Assembly: GCF_000297495.1 (NCBI RefSeq)
Contig: NZ_ALWX01000042.1
Span: 21,353-85,352, forward strand
Length of the DNA: 64,000 nt
Source: Janibacter hoylei PVAS-1
GTDB lineage: Bacteria; Actinomycetota; Actinomycetes; Actinomycetales; Dermatophilaceae
Direction of reading: 5' to 3'
How positions within the stretch are numbered: position 1 is the first letter of the stretch; each line of letters starts with the position of its first letter. The notes under the pieces are model-generated. The model ran no database searches and was not told the DNA's origin. It saw only the letters and a list, made by a program, of their open reading frames with translations. Below are positions 49,184-59,986 of the stretch, in pieces. The translations under genes and the position numbers were made by a program.

Positions 49184-50847
49184 AGACGCTGTCCCGCAAT
49201 CCCCGACTCGGCGGCCTCCTCGCCCTCGTCGGATCCGTCCTCCTCGTCGTCTCCGGGCTGCTCTCGTGGAGCTACGAGCCCATCCTCGGTGACATCTCGG
49301 TCCGCTTCTGGCCGGTCACCCTGCAGGTCTACGCCATGGTCATCGGCGTCGTCGCGCTCGTGCTCGCACTCGTCGCGTCCGGCCCCCTTCGTCGCTGGCA
49401 GGAGTACGTCGACCCGGCACGCGGTCTGCGGACCATCGGTGCCACGGCGCTGATCTTCACGATCGCCTCGCTCGTGGCGATCACCACGGAGACCGGCGGC
49501 CTCATCAATGCCAACGAAGGCGTGTGGATCGCGCTCGTCGGCGCGATCCTCGTCACGGCGGGCGGCTACCTCCTCGCCGAGATCAAGGTGCTCGACCCGA
49601 CGTCGGTCGTCCTGCCCGCCTGGGTCGAGATCATCGTCATCGCCCTCCTGCTGGGTGCGGCGCTCTACACCGCGCAGTACGCCCTCAAGCAGAGCGAGCC
49701 ATGGGTCCTCGTGCTCCTCGTCGCGATGCTCATCGGCGTGACGCTGACGCTCACGCGGTCCAACCTGGCCGCGTGGCTCGGCGGTGTGACGATGCGTCAC
49801 CGGCGGGTCTTCACGCTCGCGACCTTCGTCGTGGCGCTGGCCTTCCCCTTCACCCAGGGCGGGTCCGAGGCCAACCTGACGATCGCCGGCAACGTGCTGA
49901 TCTTCGCGGCCACGGCTCTGGGGCTCAACATCGTCGTGGGCCTCGCCGGACTGCTCGACCTCGGGTACATCGCCTTCCTCGGCGCCGGGGCGTACGTCGG
50001 CGCCTCGATGTCGATGTCCGCCTTCGCGACGATCGGGTGGAAGCCGCCCTTCCTCGTCGTCATGGTCATCGGCGCGATCGTCTCGAGCATCCTCGGCCTG
50101 ATCATCGGTTCGCCGACGCTGCGGGTCTCGGGTGACTACCTCGCCATCGTGACCCTCGCCTTCGGCGAGATCTTCCGCCTGGCGATGTTCAACCTCGACG
50201 GCACGTCGGGCCCGATGATCACCCGGGGCTCCAACGGCATCAACGCCATCCCGGACCTGAACTTCTTCGGGTTCAACTTCGGGGAGACGCACAACATCCT
50301 CGGCATCGACATCCCGAGGGCGGGCAACTACTACTTCGTGCTCATTGCCCTCATCGTCTTCGTCATCGTCGTCTTCTCCCATCTCAACAACTCCCGCATC
50401 GGGCGTGGCTGGGTGGCGATCCGTGAGGACGAGCGCGCTGCCGAGGCCATGGGCGTCAACGTCTTCGGTCTCAAGCTGCTCGCCTTCGCCGGTGGCGCCT
50501 CGCTCGCCGGCATGGCGGGCACGGTCAAGGCACACATGGACCAGGCGGTCTCCCCCGACAGCTACATCTTCCTCGAGTCGGCCTTCCTGCTGGCTGCGGT
50601 CGTCCTCGGCGGCATGGGCACGGTCGGTGGCGTCCTCATCGGTGCCGCGCTGCTGAAGTTCCTCCCGGAAAAGCTGCGCTTCCTCGACGACTACCGACTG
50701 CTGATGTTCGGGCTCGTGCTCGTCGTCATGATGCGCGTGCGTCCCGAAGGCCTCGTGGCGAGCAAGCGTCGTCAGCTGGAGTTCCACGACGACGACGAGG
50801 ACCTGGCCGAGACAGTGGTCATCGACGAGCTGGAGGCAGCCAAGTGA
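49180..50847 (+). CDS. livM: Branched-chain amino acid ABC transporter permease LivM with N-terminal extension
   Basis: 555 aa, much longer than usual LivM (about 300-420). The core (about 215-540) has LGLNIVVGLAGLLDLGYIAFLGAGAYVGA and VSGDYLAIVTLAFGEIFRL, typical of LivM. The first about 210 residues add several membrane segments (for example LALVGSVLLVVSGLLSW, MVIGVVALVLALVAS, WVEIIVIALLLGAALYTAQYA) not needed for transport. The acidic tail FHDDDEDLAETVVIDELEAAK is in two parts. ATG overlaps livH. Confidence 0.93.
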   Translation: MKTLSRNPRLGGLLALVGSVLLVVSGLLSWSYEPILGDISVRFWPVTLQVYAMVIGVVALVLALVASGPLRRWQEYVDPARGLRTIGATALIFTIASLVAITTETGGLINANEGVWIALVGAILVTAGGYLLAEIKVLDPTSVVLPAWVEIIVIALLLGAALYTAQYALKQSEPWVLVLLVAMLIGVTLTLTRSNLAAWLGGVTMRHRRVFTLATFVVALAFPFTQGGSEANLTIAGNVLIFAATALGLNIVVGLAGLLDLGYIAFLGAGAYVGASMSMSAFATIGWKPPFLVVMVIGAIVSSILGLIIGSPTLRVSGDYLAIVTLAFGEIFRLAMFNLDGTSGPMITRGSNGINAIPDLNFFGFNFGETHNILGIDIPRAGNYYFVLIALIVFVIVVFSHLNNSRIGRGWVAIREDERAAEAMGVNVFGLKLLAFAGGASLAGMAGTVKAHMDQAVSPDSYIFLESAFLLAAVVLGGMGTVGGVLIGAALLKFLPEKLRFLDDYRLLMFGLVLVVMMRVRPEGLVASKRRQLEFHDDDEDLAETVVIDELEAAK

Positions 50848-51725
50848 GCACCGCAACCGTCACCCCGCCCGAGCACGGGACGAAGGGGGGGCGCCGGGGT
50901 CATCCTCGACGCCCGCAACGTCACGATGCGTTTCGGCGGCCTCGTCGCCGTCAACGACGTGTCGATGGAGGTGCGCGAAGGAGAGATCGTCGGCCTCATC
51001 GGCCCCAACGGCGCCGGCAAGACGACCTTCTTCAACTGCCTCACCGGGATGTACAAGCCGACCGAGGGGCAGGTCTCCCTCTTCGGCACGCAGATCCCCC
51101 CGAAGCCGCGCGCCGTCGTCCGGGCCGGCATGGCCCGCACCTTCCAGAACATCCGTCTCTTCGGCAACATGACGGCTCTGGAAAACGTCATGGTCGGTCG
51201 CTTCTGCCGCACCTCCTCCGGCGCCTTCACCTCGATCATCCGGGGCCCGAAGTTTCGTCGGGAGGAGCGGGAGACGACCGACAAGGCGCACGAGCTGCTC
51301 AAGTACGTCGGCCTCGGCTCGAGCGCGCACCTGCTCGCCCGCAACATGCCCTACGGCGACCAGCGACGTCTCGAGATCGCCCGAGCGCTCGCGACCGACC
51401 CCAAGGTGCTGCTGCTCGACGAGCCGACTGCCGGGATGAACCCTCGGGAGACCGAGCAGGCCATGGAGCTGATCTTCAAGATCCGCGACTCCGGCCTGGC
51501 CGTCGTCGTCATCGAGCACGACATGCGCTTCATCTTCAACCTCTGCGACCGCGTGCTGTGTCTCGTCCGGGGTGAGGTGCTCGTCCAGGGCACCCCGGGA
51601 GAAGTGCAGTCCGATCCTCGGGTCATCGAGGCGTACATCGGAGGCGCCGACGACGAGGACGAAGAGGTCGCCCCGCTCGAGGTCTCCACGACCTTCAGCG
51701 CGGTCGAGGACGAGGAGGACGACCG

Positions 51726-51729
<4 letters not shown>
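50844..51729 (+). pseudogene. livG: Branched-chain amino acid ABC transporter ATPase LivG, frameshifted at a G run
   Basis: GTG 50844 (overlapping the livM stop) starts MSTATVTPPEHGTKGG, then the frame is lost at the seven-G run 50885-50891. With one G removed it joins GVILDARNVTMRFGGLVAVNDVS. The rest is intact: Walker A GPNGAGKTTFFNCLTG, Walker B LLLDEPTAGMNP and switch IEHDMRFIFNLCDR. The signature region reads MPYGDQRRLEIARAL, the usual LivG variant. An acidic C-terminal tail of about 30 residues follows. Probably a homopolymer error; an internal ATG at 50926 would lose the first strand. Confidence 0.9.
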
Positions 51730-52439
<710 letters not shown>

Positions 52440-52479
52440 TCTCGTCCTCCTCGTCGCTCGGGTCACTCACGGCGGGAGC

Positions 52480-52582
52480 GGCGAGGAGGGGGTCGGGCGC
52501 CCGCCGAAGTCCCCTCTTTCTCCCGCAGGCGCGGGGTGACGTGTCGGACTTCGGCTTGATGTGCGCCGAACCCCTCCTCACC
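52480..52582. repeat. Imperfect palindromic element between convergent livF and uvrA
   Basis: Outer arms at about 52480-52496 and 52566-52582 (GGYGAGGAGGGGKTCGG) pair with two mismatches; inner arms 52503-52512 and 52546-52555 (GCCGAAGTCC) pair perfectly. On the minus strand it carries TCGGCGCACATCAAGCCGA, nearly the same as the motif at 7195-7213. Likely bidirectional terminator for livF and uvrA. Confidence 0.65.
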
Positions 52583-52593
52583 TTCCTGCTCCG

Positions 52594-55500
52594 TCAGCCG
52601 GCCTTCTTCGCGCGGCGGGCCGCAGCGGCCGCCTTGCTGGAGACCGTCGCCTTCTTCTTCGGGGCGGCGGTCTTCCTCGTCGCTGACGTCTTCGCCGCCG
52701 TCTTCTTCGTCGCAGCGGTCTTCTTGGTGGTGCTCTTCTCCTTGGGGGTGGCCTTCTTCGCCGCGGGGGCGGGCTCGTCCTCGCGGACCAGCTCACCGAT
52801 GACCGGCGGAGCGCTCTTGGCGAGGATCGGACCGAGGAACTGGCCGGTGAAGGAGCGCGGCACCGCCGCGACCTGCTCGGGGGTCCCGCTGGCGACGACC
52901 TGACCGCCGCCGGACCCCCCTTCGGGCCCCATGTCGATGAGGTAGTCCGCGCACTTGATGACGTCGAGGTTGTGCTCGATGACGAGCACCGAGTTGCCCT
53001 TGTCGACGAGGCCCTGCAGGACGAGGAGGAGCTTGCGGATGTCCTCGAAGTGCAGACCGGTCGTCGGCTCGTCGAGCACGTAGACCGTGCGGCCGTTGGA
53101 GCGCTTCTGCAGCTCCGCGGCGAGCTTGACACGCTGCGCCTCACCACCGGAGAGCGTGGTCGCGGGCTGTCCCAGCCGGACGTAGCCCAGGCCAACCGCA
53201 TTGAGGGTCTTCATGTGGCGCGCGATGGCCGGCACCGCGGCGAAGAAGTCCTCGGCCTCCTCGATCGGCATGTCGAGGACCTCGGCGATGTTCTTGCCCT
53301 TGAAGTGCACCTCCAACGTCTCGCGGTTGTACCGCGCCCCGTGGCACACCTCACAGGGGACGTAGACGTCGGGCAGGAAGTTCATCTCGATCTTCAGCGT
53401 GCCGTCACCGGAGCAGGCATCGCACCGTCCCCCCTTGACGTTGAAGGAGAACCGACCGGGCTGGTAGCCACGGACCTTGGCCTCGCTCGTCTGCGCGAAG
53501 AGCTTGCGCACGTGGTCGAAGACCCCGGTGTACGTCGCCGGGTTGGACCGCGGGGTACGACCGATCGGGCTCTGGTCGACGTGGACAACCTTGTCGAGGT
53601 GCTCGAGACCGGTCACCGTCTTGTGCCGGCCGGGGACGCGGCGCGCGCCGTTGAGCTTGTTGGCCAGGACGTTGTAGAGGATGTCGTTGACCAGCGTGGA
53701 CTTGCCCGACCCGGAGACCCCGGTCACGGCGACGAAGTTGCCGAGGGGGAAGGTGACGTCCACCCCGGTGAGGTTGTGCTCGCGCGCACCCCGGACGACG
53801 AGCTCACGGCCCGGCTCCTGCGGTCGCCGCACCTGCGGGACCGGGATCTCCAGGTCCCCCGACAGGTACCGGCCGGTGACCGATCGCTCGCTCGTCAGCA
53901 GGTCGGCCAGCGGGCCCGAGTGCACGACGTGACCACCATGCTCGCCCGCACCCGGACCGATGTCGACGACCCAGTCGGACGCGGCGATGGTGTCCTCGTC
54001 GTGCTCGACGACGATGAGCGTGTTGCCCAGGTCGCGCAGCCGGGTCAGGGTCTCGATGAGTCGGCGGTTGTCGCGCTGGTGCAGACCGATGCTCGGCTCG
54101 TCGAGCACGTACAGGACACCGACCAGCCCCGACCCGATCTGGGTCGCCAGACGGATGCGCTGGGCCTCGCCACCGGAGAGCGTGCCGGCGGCACGGGAGA
54201 GCGAGAGGTACTCCAGACCCACGTCGAGCAGGAAGCCGAGTCGAGCGTTGATCTCCTTGATCACCTGCTCGGCGATCTGCACCTCGCGCTCGCTGAAGTC
54301 GACGGTCTCGAGGAAGCCCGCGGCCTCACGGATCGACAGGGCTGAGACATCGGCGATGCTGCGGCCTCCGACGAGCACGGCGAGGGACTCGGGCTTCAGC
54401 CGCGTCCCGGAGCACGCGGGACACGGGATCTCCCGCATGTAGCCCTCGTACTTCTCCCGGCTCCAGTCCGACTCGGTCTCCGCGTGGCGCCGCTTGATGA
54501 AGGGGATGACCCCTTCGAAGCCCGTGCTGTAGGAGCGCTCGCGCCCGAAGCGGTTGCGGTACTTGACGTGCACCTTGTGGTTGCGGCCCTCGAGCAGAGC
54601 CTCACGGGCCCGGCTCGGCAGGGCCCGCCACGGGGTGTCCATGTCGAAGCCGAGGTCGTCGCCGAGCGCCGCCATCGTCCGCTGGAAGTACTGGGCCGAC
54701 TGGGTCCCCTGCGCCCACGGGGCGATGGCCCCCTCCGCGAGGGTCAGGTCGTCGTCCGGCACGACGAGCTCGGCATCGACCTCGAGCTCGGTGCCCAGGC
54801 CAGTGCAGGTGGGGCAGGCGCCGAAGGGAGAGTTGAAGGAAAAGGAACGCGGCTCGATCTCGTCGATGCCCAGCGGGTGGTCGTTGGGGCAGGCCATCGT
54901 CTCGGAGTACCGGCGCTGCCGCTGCGGGTCGTCCTCGTCGAGGTCGACGAAGTCGACGACGAGCACGCCCCCGGCCAGCCCGAGGGCGGTCTCGACGGAG
55001 TCGGTGACCCGCTGCTTCGCCGCGCGGTCCTCCGGCCCCTTGGACACGAGGCGGTCGACGACCACGTCGATCGTGTGCTTGACCTGCTTTTCGAGAGTCG
55101 GCGGCTGCGCGAGCGAGACGACCTCGCCGTCGACCATGGCGCGGCTGTACCCCTTCGCCCGCAGCTCGGCGAAGAGGTCGACGAACTCGCCCTTACGGGC
55201 CCGCACCACCGGCGCGAGGACCTGGAAGCGTGTCCGGTCGGGCAGCTCGAGGAGCCGGTCGACGATCTGCTGCGGACTTTGCCGGGTGATCGGCTCGCCG
55301 CACACGGGGCAGTGCGGCCGCCCCACCCGGGCGTAGAGGAGGCGCAGGTAGTCGTGGACCTCGGTGATCGTGCCGACCGTCGAGCGCGGGTTGCGGTTCG
55401 TCGACTTCTGGTCGATGGAGACCGCCGGCGACAGACCCTCGATGAAGTCGACGTCGGGCTTGTCCATCTGACCGAGGAACTGCCGGGCGTAGGCGGACAA

Positions 55501-55701
55501 GGACTCCACGTAGCGCCGCTGGCCCTCGGCGAAGATCGTGTCGAAGGCGAGCGAGGACTTGCCCGATCCCGAGAGGCCGGTGAAGACCACGAGCGAGTCC
55601 CGGGGGATGTCGACATGGATGTTCTTGAGGTTGTGCTCGCGGGCTCCCTGGACGACGATCCGGTCGTGCATGCGGGAGCCGGCAGCCTTGGCAACAGTCA
55701 C
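52594..55701 (-). CDS. uvrA: Excinuclease ABC subunit A, with Lys/Ala-rich C-terminal tail
   Basis: 1035 aa. Damage-sensing ATPase of excision repair. Two ABC modules: Walker [13 protein letters not shown] and [11 protein letters not shown], signatures [12 protein letters not shown] and [12 protein letters not shown]. Zinc modules CPVCG-type, CPNDHP...CPTCTGLG and CDACSGDG...CEVCHG. The last about 60 residues (for example [20 protein letters not shown]) look like a histone-H1-type DNA-binding tail. GTG 55701 is 7 nt behind TAAGGT. Confidence 0.97.
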   Translation of the reverse strand: MTVAKAAGSRMHDRIVVQGAREHNLKNIHVDIPRDSLVVFTGLSGSGKSSLAFDTIFAEGQRRYVESLSAYARQFLGQMDKPDVDFIEGLSPAVSIDQKSTNRNPRSTVGTITEVHDYLRLLYARVGRPHCPVCGEPITRQSPQQIVDRLLELPDRTRFQVLAPVVRARKGEFVDLFAELRAKGYSRAMVDGEVVSLAQPPTLEKQVKHTIDVVVDRLVSKGPEDRAAKQRVTDSVETALGLAGGVLVVDFVDLDEDDPQRQRRYSETMACPNDHPLGIDEIEPRSFSFNSPFGACPTCTGLGTELEVDAELVVPDDDLTLAEGAIAPWAQGTQSAQYFQRTMAALGDDLGFDMDTPWRALPSRAREALLEGRNHKVHVKYRNRFGRERSYSTGFEGVIPFIKRRHAETESDWSREKYEGYMREIPCPACSGTRLKPESLAVLVGGRSIADVSALSIREAAGFLETVDFSEREVQIAEQVIKEINARLGFLLDVGLEYLSLSRAAGTLSGGEAQRIRLATQIGSGLVGVLYVLDEPSIGLHQRDNRRLIETLTRLRDLGNTLIVVEHDEDTIAASDWVVDIGPGAGEHGGHVVHSGPLADLLTSERSVTGRYLSGDLEIPVPQVRRPQEPGRELVVRGAREHNLTGVDVTFPLGNFVAVTGVSGSGKSTLVNDILYNVLANKLNGARRVPGRHKTVTGLEHLDKVVHVDQSPIGRTPRSNPATYTGVFDHVRKLFAQTSEAKVRGYQPGRFSFNVKGGRCDACSGDGTLKIEMNFLPDVYVPCEVCHGARYNRETLEVHFKGKNIAEVLDMPIEEAEDFFAAVPAIARHMKTLNAVGLGYVRLGQPATTLSGGEAQRVKLAAELQKRSNGRTVYVLDEPTTGLHFEDIRKLLLVLQGLVDKGNSVLVIEHNLDVIKCADYLIDMGPEGGSGGGQVVASGTPEQVAAVPRSFTGQFLGPILAKSAPPVIGELVREDEPAPAAKKATPKEKSTTKKTAATKKTAAKTSATRKTAAPKKKATVSSKAAAAARRAKKAG

Positions 55702-55708
55702 GCCCACC

Positions 55709-55772
55709 ACCTTAGGCGGCGCCACCGACAACCCTCCCCCTTCCTGCTGCGGAGGACCCCAGGGCCTAACCT
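55709..55772. promoter_or_regulatory. Divergent leaderless promoters of uvrA and the GH15 gene
   Basis: Minus-strand TAAGGT (55714-55709) is 7 nt before the uvrA GTG. Plus-strand TAACCT (55767-55772) is 6 nt before the GTG at 55779. I see no clear SOS box between them. Confidence 0.55.
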
Positions 55773-55778
55773 GTCGGG

Positions 55779-57590
55779 GTGAGCACCCCGATCGACGACT
55801 ACGCCGCCATCGGCGACACCGAGACCGCCGCGCTGGTGTCCAGGGACGGGTCCGTCGACTGGCTGTGCCTGCCCCGCTTCGACTCGTCGTCGTGCTTCAC
55901 CGCCCTGCTCGGCACCCCCGAGCACGGTCGGTGGCTCATCGGACCCGTTGGCGAGGCGACGACGACCCGCGCCTACCGCGGCGACTCATTCGTCCTCGAG
56001 ACGATCCACCGCACCGCCACCGGCGCCGTCAAGGTCATCGACCTCATGCCGCTCGGCGACGGCCGCGCCGATCTCGTGCGGGTCGTCGAGGGCATCGAGG
56101 GCGAGGTGGAGATGCAGCACGAGTGGATCGTCCGCTTCGGGTACGGCCGCATTCGCCCGTGGGTCGCCCACTCCCCCGGCCACGAGCAGGACCACGAGGT
56201 CATCACCGCCATCGCCGGCAACGACATGCTCGTCCTGCGGGGCTCCCGCCTGCCCGTGTCCGACGGCGACCACCACCGTGACCGGTGGACCGTCCGGGCC
56301 GGCGAGCACTACAACTTCTCGACGACCTGGTTCGCCTCGTACAAGCCCATCCCGCCGCCACTCGACATCAGCTCCCGCATCGAGGCGACCTACCAGCGTT
56401 CGTCCGAGTGGGCCTCACGCTGCACCTACGAGGGGCCCTACCGCGCCGAGGTCGTGCGCTCGCTGCTCACCCTCCGCCTGCTCACCGACACGCGGCGCGG
56501 CGGCATCGTCGCGGCCGCGACGACGAGCCTGCCCGAGGACTTCGGCGGGGTGCGCAACTGGGACTACCGGTACTGCTGGCTGCGTGATGCCTCGCTCACC
56601 CTCGAGTCCCTGCTCAAGTCCGGCTACGTCGGCGCGACGAAGCTCTGGCGCGACTGGCTCGTCCGGGCCGTCGCCGGCGACCCCGAGGACATGCAGATCA
56701 TGTATGCCGTCGACGGCGGCCGGGAGCTGCCCGAGCGGGAGCTCGACCACCTGCCCGGCTACGCCGACAGCCGGCCCGTCCGCATCGGCAACGGAGCGGT
56801 CGACCAGAAGCAGACCGACGTCCTCGGCGAGGTGATGATCGCCCTCGAGGACGCCCGCGCCCAGGGGCTGCGGGAGTCGCCGCAGTCGTGGGCCGTACAG
56901 CGCGCGCTCGTCAACAACCTCGCCGAGCACTGGGACCAGGCCGACAACGGTCTGTGGGAGATCCGCGGCCCGCTGCGGCACTTCACCCACTCGCGCGTCA
57001 TGGTGTGGGCGGCCTTCGACCGCGCCGTCCGAGCCGTCGAGGTGCACGGCTACGAAGGTGAGGTCGAGCTGTGGCGTGACCTGCGCGAGCGGGTCCGTGC
57101 CGACGTGCTCGAGCGCGGGTGGAACGAGGCGAAGCAGACCTTCACCCAGCACTACGACACCGACGAGGTCGACGCCTCGCTGCTGCTCATCCCCATGGTC
57201 GGCTTCCTGCCGCCGGACGACCCCCGGGTGCACGGCACCGTGGCCGCCGTCGAGCGCGACCTCATGCGTGACGGCTTCCTCCTGCGCTATCGCACCGAGT
57301 CGGGCGTCGACGGGCTCGCCGGTGACGAGCACCCCTTCCTCGCCTGCTCGTGGTGGCTCGTCAGCGCGTACGCCCTGACCGGCCAGCTCGACGAGGGCCA
57401 CGAGCTGATGCAGCGGCTGTGCGGTCTGCTCAACGACGTCGGCCTCGTCGCCGAGGAGTACGACGTCGAGGGTGACCGGCAGGCCGGCAACTTCCCGCAG
57501 GCCTTCAGCCACCTGGCGCTCATCGGTGCCGCCTACGCCCTGCGCGACGCCGAAGCCCGGACCACCACCACTGGAGGAGTGACCGCATGA
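55779..57590 (+). CDS. Glycoside hydrolase family 15 protein (trehalase/glucoamylase-like)
   Basis: 603 aa. Starts with the family's [32 protein letters not shown] (in two parts). The (alpha/alpha)6 barrel has [33 protein letters not shown] and the C-terminal [21 protein letters not shown]. Actinobacterial members of this layout include GH15 trehalases, so trehalose hydrolysis is plausible; dextran or maltose activity is possible. No signal peptide, hence cytoplasmic. Coupled to the MBL gene by ATGA. Confidence 0.88.
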   Translation: MSTPIDDYAAIGDTETAALVSRDGSVDWLCLPRFDSSSCFTALLGTPEHGRWLIGPVGEATTTRAYRGDSFVLETIHRTATGAVKVIDLMPLGDGRADLVRVVEGIEGEVEMQHEWIVRFGYGRIRPWVAHSPGHEQDHEVITAIAGNDMLVLRGSRLPVSDGDHHRDRWTVRAGEHYNFSTTWFASYKPIPPPLDISSRIEATYQRSSEWASRCTYEGPYRAEVVRSLLTLRLLTDTRRGGIVAAATTSLPEDFGGVRNWDYRYCWLRDASLTLESLLKSGYVGATKLWRDWLVRAVAGDPEDMQIMYAVDGGRELPERELDHLPGYADSRPVRIGNGAVDQKQTDVLGEVMIALEDARAQGLRESPQSWAVQRALVNNLAEHWDQADNGLWEIRGPLRHFTHSRVMVWAAFDRAVRAVEVHGYEGEVELWRDLRERVRADVLERGWNEAKQTFTQHYDTDEVDASLLLIPMVGFLPPDDPRVHGTVAAVERDLMRDGFLLRYRTESGVDGLAGDEHPFLACSWWLVSAYALTGQLDEGHELMQRLCGLLNDVGLVAEEYDVEGDRQAGNFPQAFSHLALIGAAYALRDAEARTTTTGGVTA

Positions 57591-58273
57591 CCACCCCGAC
57601 CGACGCCTACGACCCCGAGGTCGCCCCCGGCGGCCCGTGGGCCACCCGCGAGCTGACGCACCTGACGATCCGCAAGATGGCGGTGTCGGAGATGCACAAC
57701 AACGTCTACCTGCTCACGTCTCGAGCCAGCGGCGCCCAGCTGCTCATCGACGCCGCCGACGAAGGTGACCGCATCCGTGACCTCGTCGCCGCCGGCGGGT
57801 CCGGGCTCGCCCAGATCGTCACCACGCACCAGCACTGGGACCACGTGCGGGCGCTCGAGGAGACGGCCGCGGCCTTCTCCTCGACGACCCAGGCGGGCGA
57901 GGACGACGCCGACGCGTTGCCCCTGGCACCCGACGTGCGGCTCCAGCACGGCGACACCGTGACCTTCGGCGAGATCACGCTCGACGTCATCCACCTGCGG
58001 GGCCACACCCCGGGCTCGGTGGCCCTGGCCTACGACGACCCGGAGGGTCACGTCCACCTCTTCACCGGCGACAGCCTCTTCCCGGGGGGCGTGGGCAACA
58101 CCAAGAACCCCGGGCAGAGCTTCGAGTCGCTGTACGCGGACGTCACCGAGCGCGTCTTCGACGTCTACGACGACGCCACGTGGGTCTACCCGGGGCACGG
58201 GTCCGACACCACCCTCGGCGCCGAGCGCCCCCCACCTCGCGGAGTGGCGCGAGCGGGGCTGGTGACGCACTGA
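57587..58273 (+). CDS. MBL-fold metallohydrolase (glyoxalase II-like), C-terminus probably frameshifted
   Basis: About 226 aa. Metal site THQHWDH, further ligands in HLRGHTPGS, FTGDSLFPGG and YPGHG. Glyoxalase II-like hydrolases act on thioesters; the substrate here is unknown. At the six-C run 58228-58233 the frame seems to slip: removing one C would give ERPHLAEWRERGW and a stop at 58265, the usual end of this family, instead of PPRGVARAGLVTH. The core is unaffected. ATG overlaps the GH15 stop. Confidence 0.87.
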   Translation: MTTPTDAYDPEVAPGGPWATRELTHLTIRKMAVSEMHNNVYLLTSRASGAQLLIDAADEGDRIRDLVAAGGSGLAQIVTTHQHWDHVRALEETAAAFSSTTQAGEDDADALPLAPDVRLQHGDTVTFGEITLDVIHLRGHTPGSVALAYDDPEGHVHLFTGDSLFPGGVGNTKNPGQSFESLYADVTERVFDVYDDATWVYPGHGSDTTLGAERPPPRGVARAGLVTH

Positions 58274-58369
58274 CCCCTGCCGAATTTCCCTAGGCAAATA
58301 CGGCAGGGGGTGCGCATTTCCCTAGGGAAATGCGCCAGGGGGTGCGCATTTCCCTAGGGAAATGCGCAC
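58274..58369. repeat. Three CCTAGG-centred palindromes between convergent genes
   Basis: First: arms CCCCTGCCG (58274-58282) and CGGCAGGGG (58301-58309) around ATTTCCCTAGGCAAAT. Second: a perfect 24-nt palindrome at 58312-58335. Third: a perfect 28-nt palindrome at 58342-58369. The last two sit in 32-bp tandem units beginning CAGGGGGTGCGC. The core TTTCCCTAGGGAAA also occurs at 12885-12906. Probable transcription barrier between the MBL and lysE-like genes. Confidence 0.8.
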
Positions 58370-58380
58370 GGTCCCGCGGG

Positions 58381-59007
58381 TCAGTGGGTGGTCGCGACCT
58401 TCGCGCTGAAGCCGATCATCGCCGCGCCCATGCCCCCTTCGATCCCGCGACGGACCCGCGGCGCGGAGAGCACCGCCCGAGCGCGGTCGGCAAGGACCAC
58501 GAGGCCGGTGAGCCACAGGCCACCGAGGGCAACGAGGCTCAGGGCGTACAGCGCGAGCACCGGGACGCCGGCGCCGTCACCGACGAACTGGGGCAGCACG
58601 GCAAGGTTGAAGGCCAGCACCTTGGGGTTGGTGATGTTGCACAGGAACCCCTGCGCGAAGACCTTGCCGTGGCCATCGCGCCGCCCGACCGGCACGGACT
58701 CGTCGGCATCGGGCGCGAAGTCGCCGCGCCACGCGGTCCACAGCGCGTGGGCCCCCAGCCACAGCAGGTAGGCGGCGCCCACCCACTTGACCGTGAGGAA
58801 GAGTGGCTCGCTCGCGACGATGATCGCGCCCAGGCCACCGGCCGCGAGCAGGCCCTGCACGGCCCCGGCGGCGCTCACCCCGGCCATCGTCACGAGCCCG
58901 GCTCCACGGCCGCGCACGAGAGCCGCCCGCAGGGTCAGTGCGGAGTCCGGTCCGGGCGCGATGGTGATCACGAGGACCAGCGCGAGGAAGGAGAGGTAGG
59001 TCGCCAC
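58381..59007 (-). CDS. LysE/RhtB family amino acid exporter
   Basis: 208 aa, about six membrane segments. LysE/RhtB landmarks: ITIAPGPDSALTLRAAL and GFLCNITNPKVLAFNLAVLPQF. Exports amino acids or derivatives; substrate unknown. The GTG is 6 nt behind TAGCCT. Divergent from the EamA gene, another efflux-type protein. Confidence 0.92.
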   Translation of the reverse strand: MATYLSFLALVLVITIAPGPDSALTLRAALVRGRGAGLVTMAGVSAAGAVQGLLAAGGLGAIIVASEPLFLTVKWVGAAYLLWLGAHALWTAWRGDFAPDADESVPVGRRDGHGKVFAQGFLCNITNPKVLAFNLAVLPQFVGDGAGVPVLALYALSLVALGGLWLTGLVVLADRARAVLSAPRVRRGIEGGMGAAMIGFSAKVATTH

Positions 59008-59013
59008 GGAGCA

Positions 59014-59023
59014 AGGCTAGATT
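59014..59023. promoter_or_regulatory. Overlapping divergent -10 boxes
   Basis: Minus-strand TAGCCT (59019-59014), 6 nt before the LysE GTG, and plus-strand TAGATT (59018-59023), 6 nt before the EamA GTG, share two base pairs. RNA polymerase could not open both at once. Confidence 0.6.
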
Positions 59024-59029
59024 GCCCCC

Positions 59030-59914
59030 GTGAGTCGTGTCGATGCCGTCCCAGCGCCGGTCCTCGTGCTGGCCGGGGTCGTCTCGGTCCAGTTCGGCGG
59101 AGCGCTCGCCGCCACCCTCGTCCCCCAGATCGGTGCCGCCGGCTCCGTCGTGCTGCGCCTGGGCATCGCCACGGTCCTCCTCCTGGCCATCGCCCGGCCA
59201 CGATGGCGCGGGCACAGCCGTCGGGACTGGCTCACCGTCGGCGCCTTCGGCGTCGCCCTGGGGCTGATGAACTTCGCCTTCTACGGCTCCCTCGGCCACC
59301 TGCCCATCGGGGTCGCCGTCACGATCGAGTTCGTCGGGCCGCTGACCCTGGCCGCCGTCCTCTCCCGTCGACCACGCGACCTCGCCGCCGTCGGTGCGGC
59401 CGCCGTCGGGGTGGTCCTCATCTCCCGGGCGCTGAGCATCCCGCTCGACGAGCTGCAGGGCACCGGCATCCTGCTCGCCCTCGCGGCGGGCGCCTGCTGG
59501 GCCGCCTACATCATCTTCTCCGGTCGCACCGGTGCGGCCTTCCCTGCTCTCGACGGCCTGGCCCTGGCCATGGTCGTCGCCACCGTCGTCGTCCTCCCCT
59601 TCGGCCTGCTCGACGTGGCGCGGCACGGCACCACCGGCTGGGACGGGGAGGTCCTGCTCAAGGGACTGGGCATCGCCGTCATGAGCTCGGTCCTGCCCTA
59701 CTCGCTCGAGCTCCTCGCCCTGCGGCGGATGAGTCCCTCCGTCTTCGGGATCATGCTCAGCCTCGAGCCGGCCGTCGCCGCGCTCGCCGGTCTCGTCGTC
59801 CTCGGCCAGTGGCTCGAGCCCGTCCAGCTGCTGGGGATGGCTCTCGTGGTGCTCGCCAGCGTCCTCGTCCTGGGTGTCGGCGCCCGCCGGCCCCGCCCCG
59901 ATCTGCCAGCCTGA
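59030..59914 (+). CDS. EamA/RhaT family transporter (RhtA-like)
   Basis: 294 aa with ten hydrophobic segments in two EamA repeats (about 10-135 and 145-285). Landmarks: MNFAFYGSLGHLPIGVAVTIEFVGPL in two parts and SSVLPYSLELLALRRMSPSVFGIMLSLEP, typical of RhtA-type threonine/homoserine exporters. Substrate not provable. A strong terminator follows 20 nt downstream. Confidence 0.9.
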   Translation: MSRVDAVPAPVLVLAGVVSVQFGGALAATLVPQIGAAGSVVLRLGIATVLLLAIARPRWRGHSRRDWLTVGAFGVALGLMNFAFYGSLGHLPIGVAVTIEFVGPLTLAAVLSRRPRDLAAVGAAAVGVVLISRALSIPLDELQGTGILLALAAGACWAAYIIFSGRTGAAFPALDGLALAMVVATVVVLPFGLLDVARHGTTGWDGEVLLKGLGIAVMSSVLPYSLELLALRRMSPSVFGIMLSLEPAVAALAGLVVLGQWLEPVQLLGMALVVLASVLVLGVGARRPRPDLPA

Positions 59915-59934
59915 GCCCCACCCAGCACGACGAA

Positions 59935-59964
59935 GGGGGTGCCCACCGCACGGTGGGCACCCCC
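59935..59964. terminator. Perfect 14-bp hairpin between EamA and terC
   Basis: GGGGGTGCCCACCG, loop CA, CGGTGGGCACCCCC. It stands midway in the convergent gap and has no U run, as usual for high-GC actinobacterial terminators; symmetrical, so usable in both directions. Confidence 0.8.
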
Positions 59965-59986
59965 CTGTCGAGGTGGGCTGGGCGGC

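Noticed and set aside
55702..55778. SOS (LexA) box between uvrA and the GH15 gene
   Set aside because: No GAAC-N4-GTTC-type or similar element was found in the 77-nt gap; only the two -10 boxes are clear.
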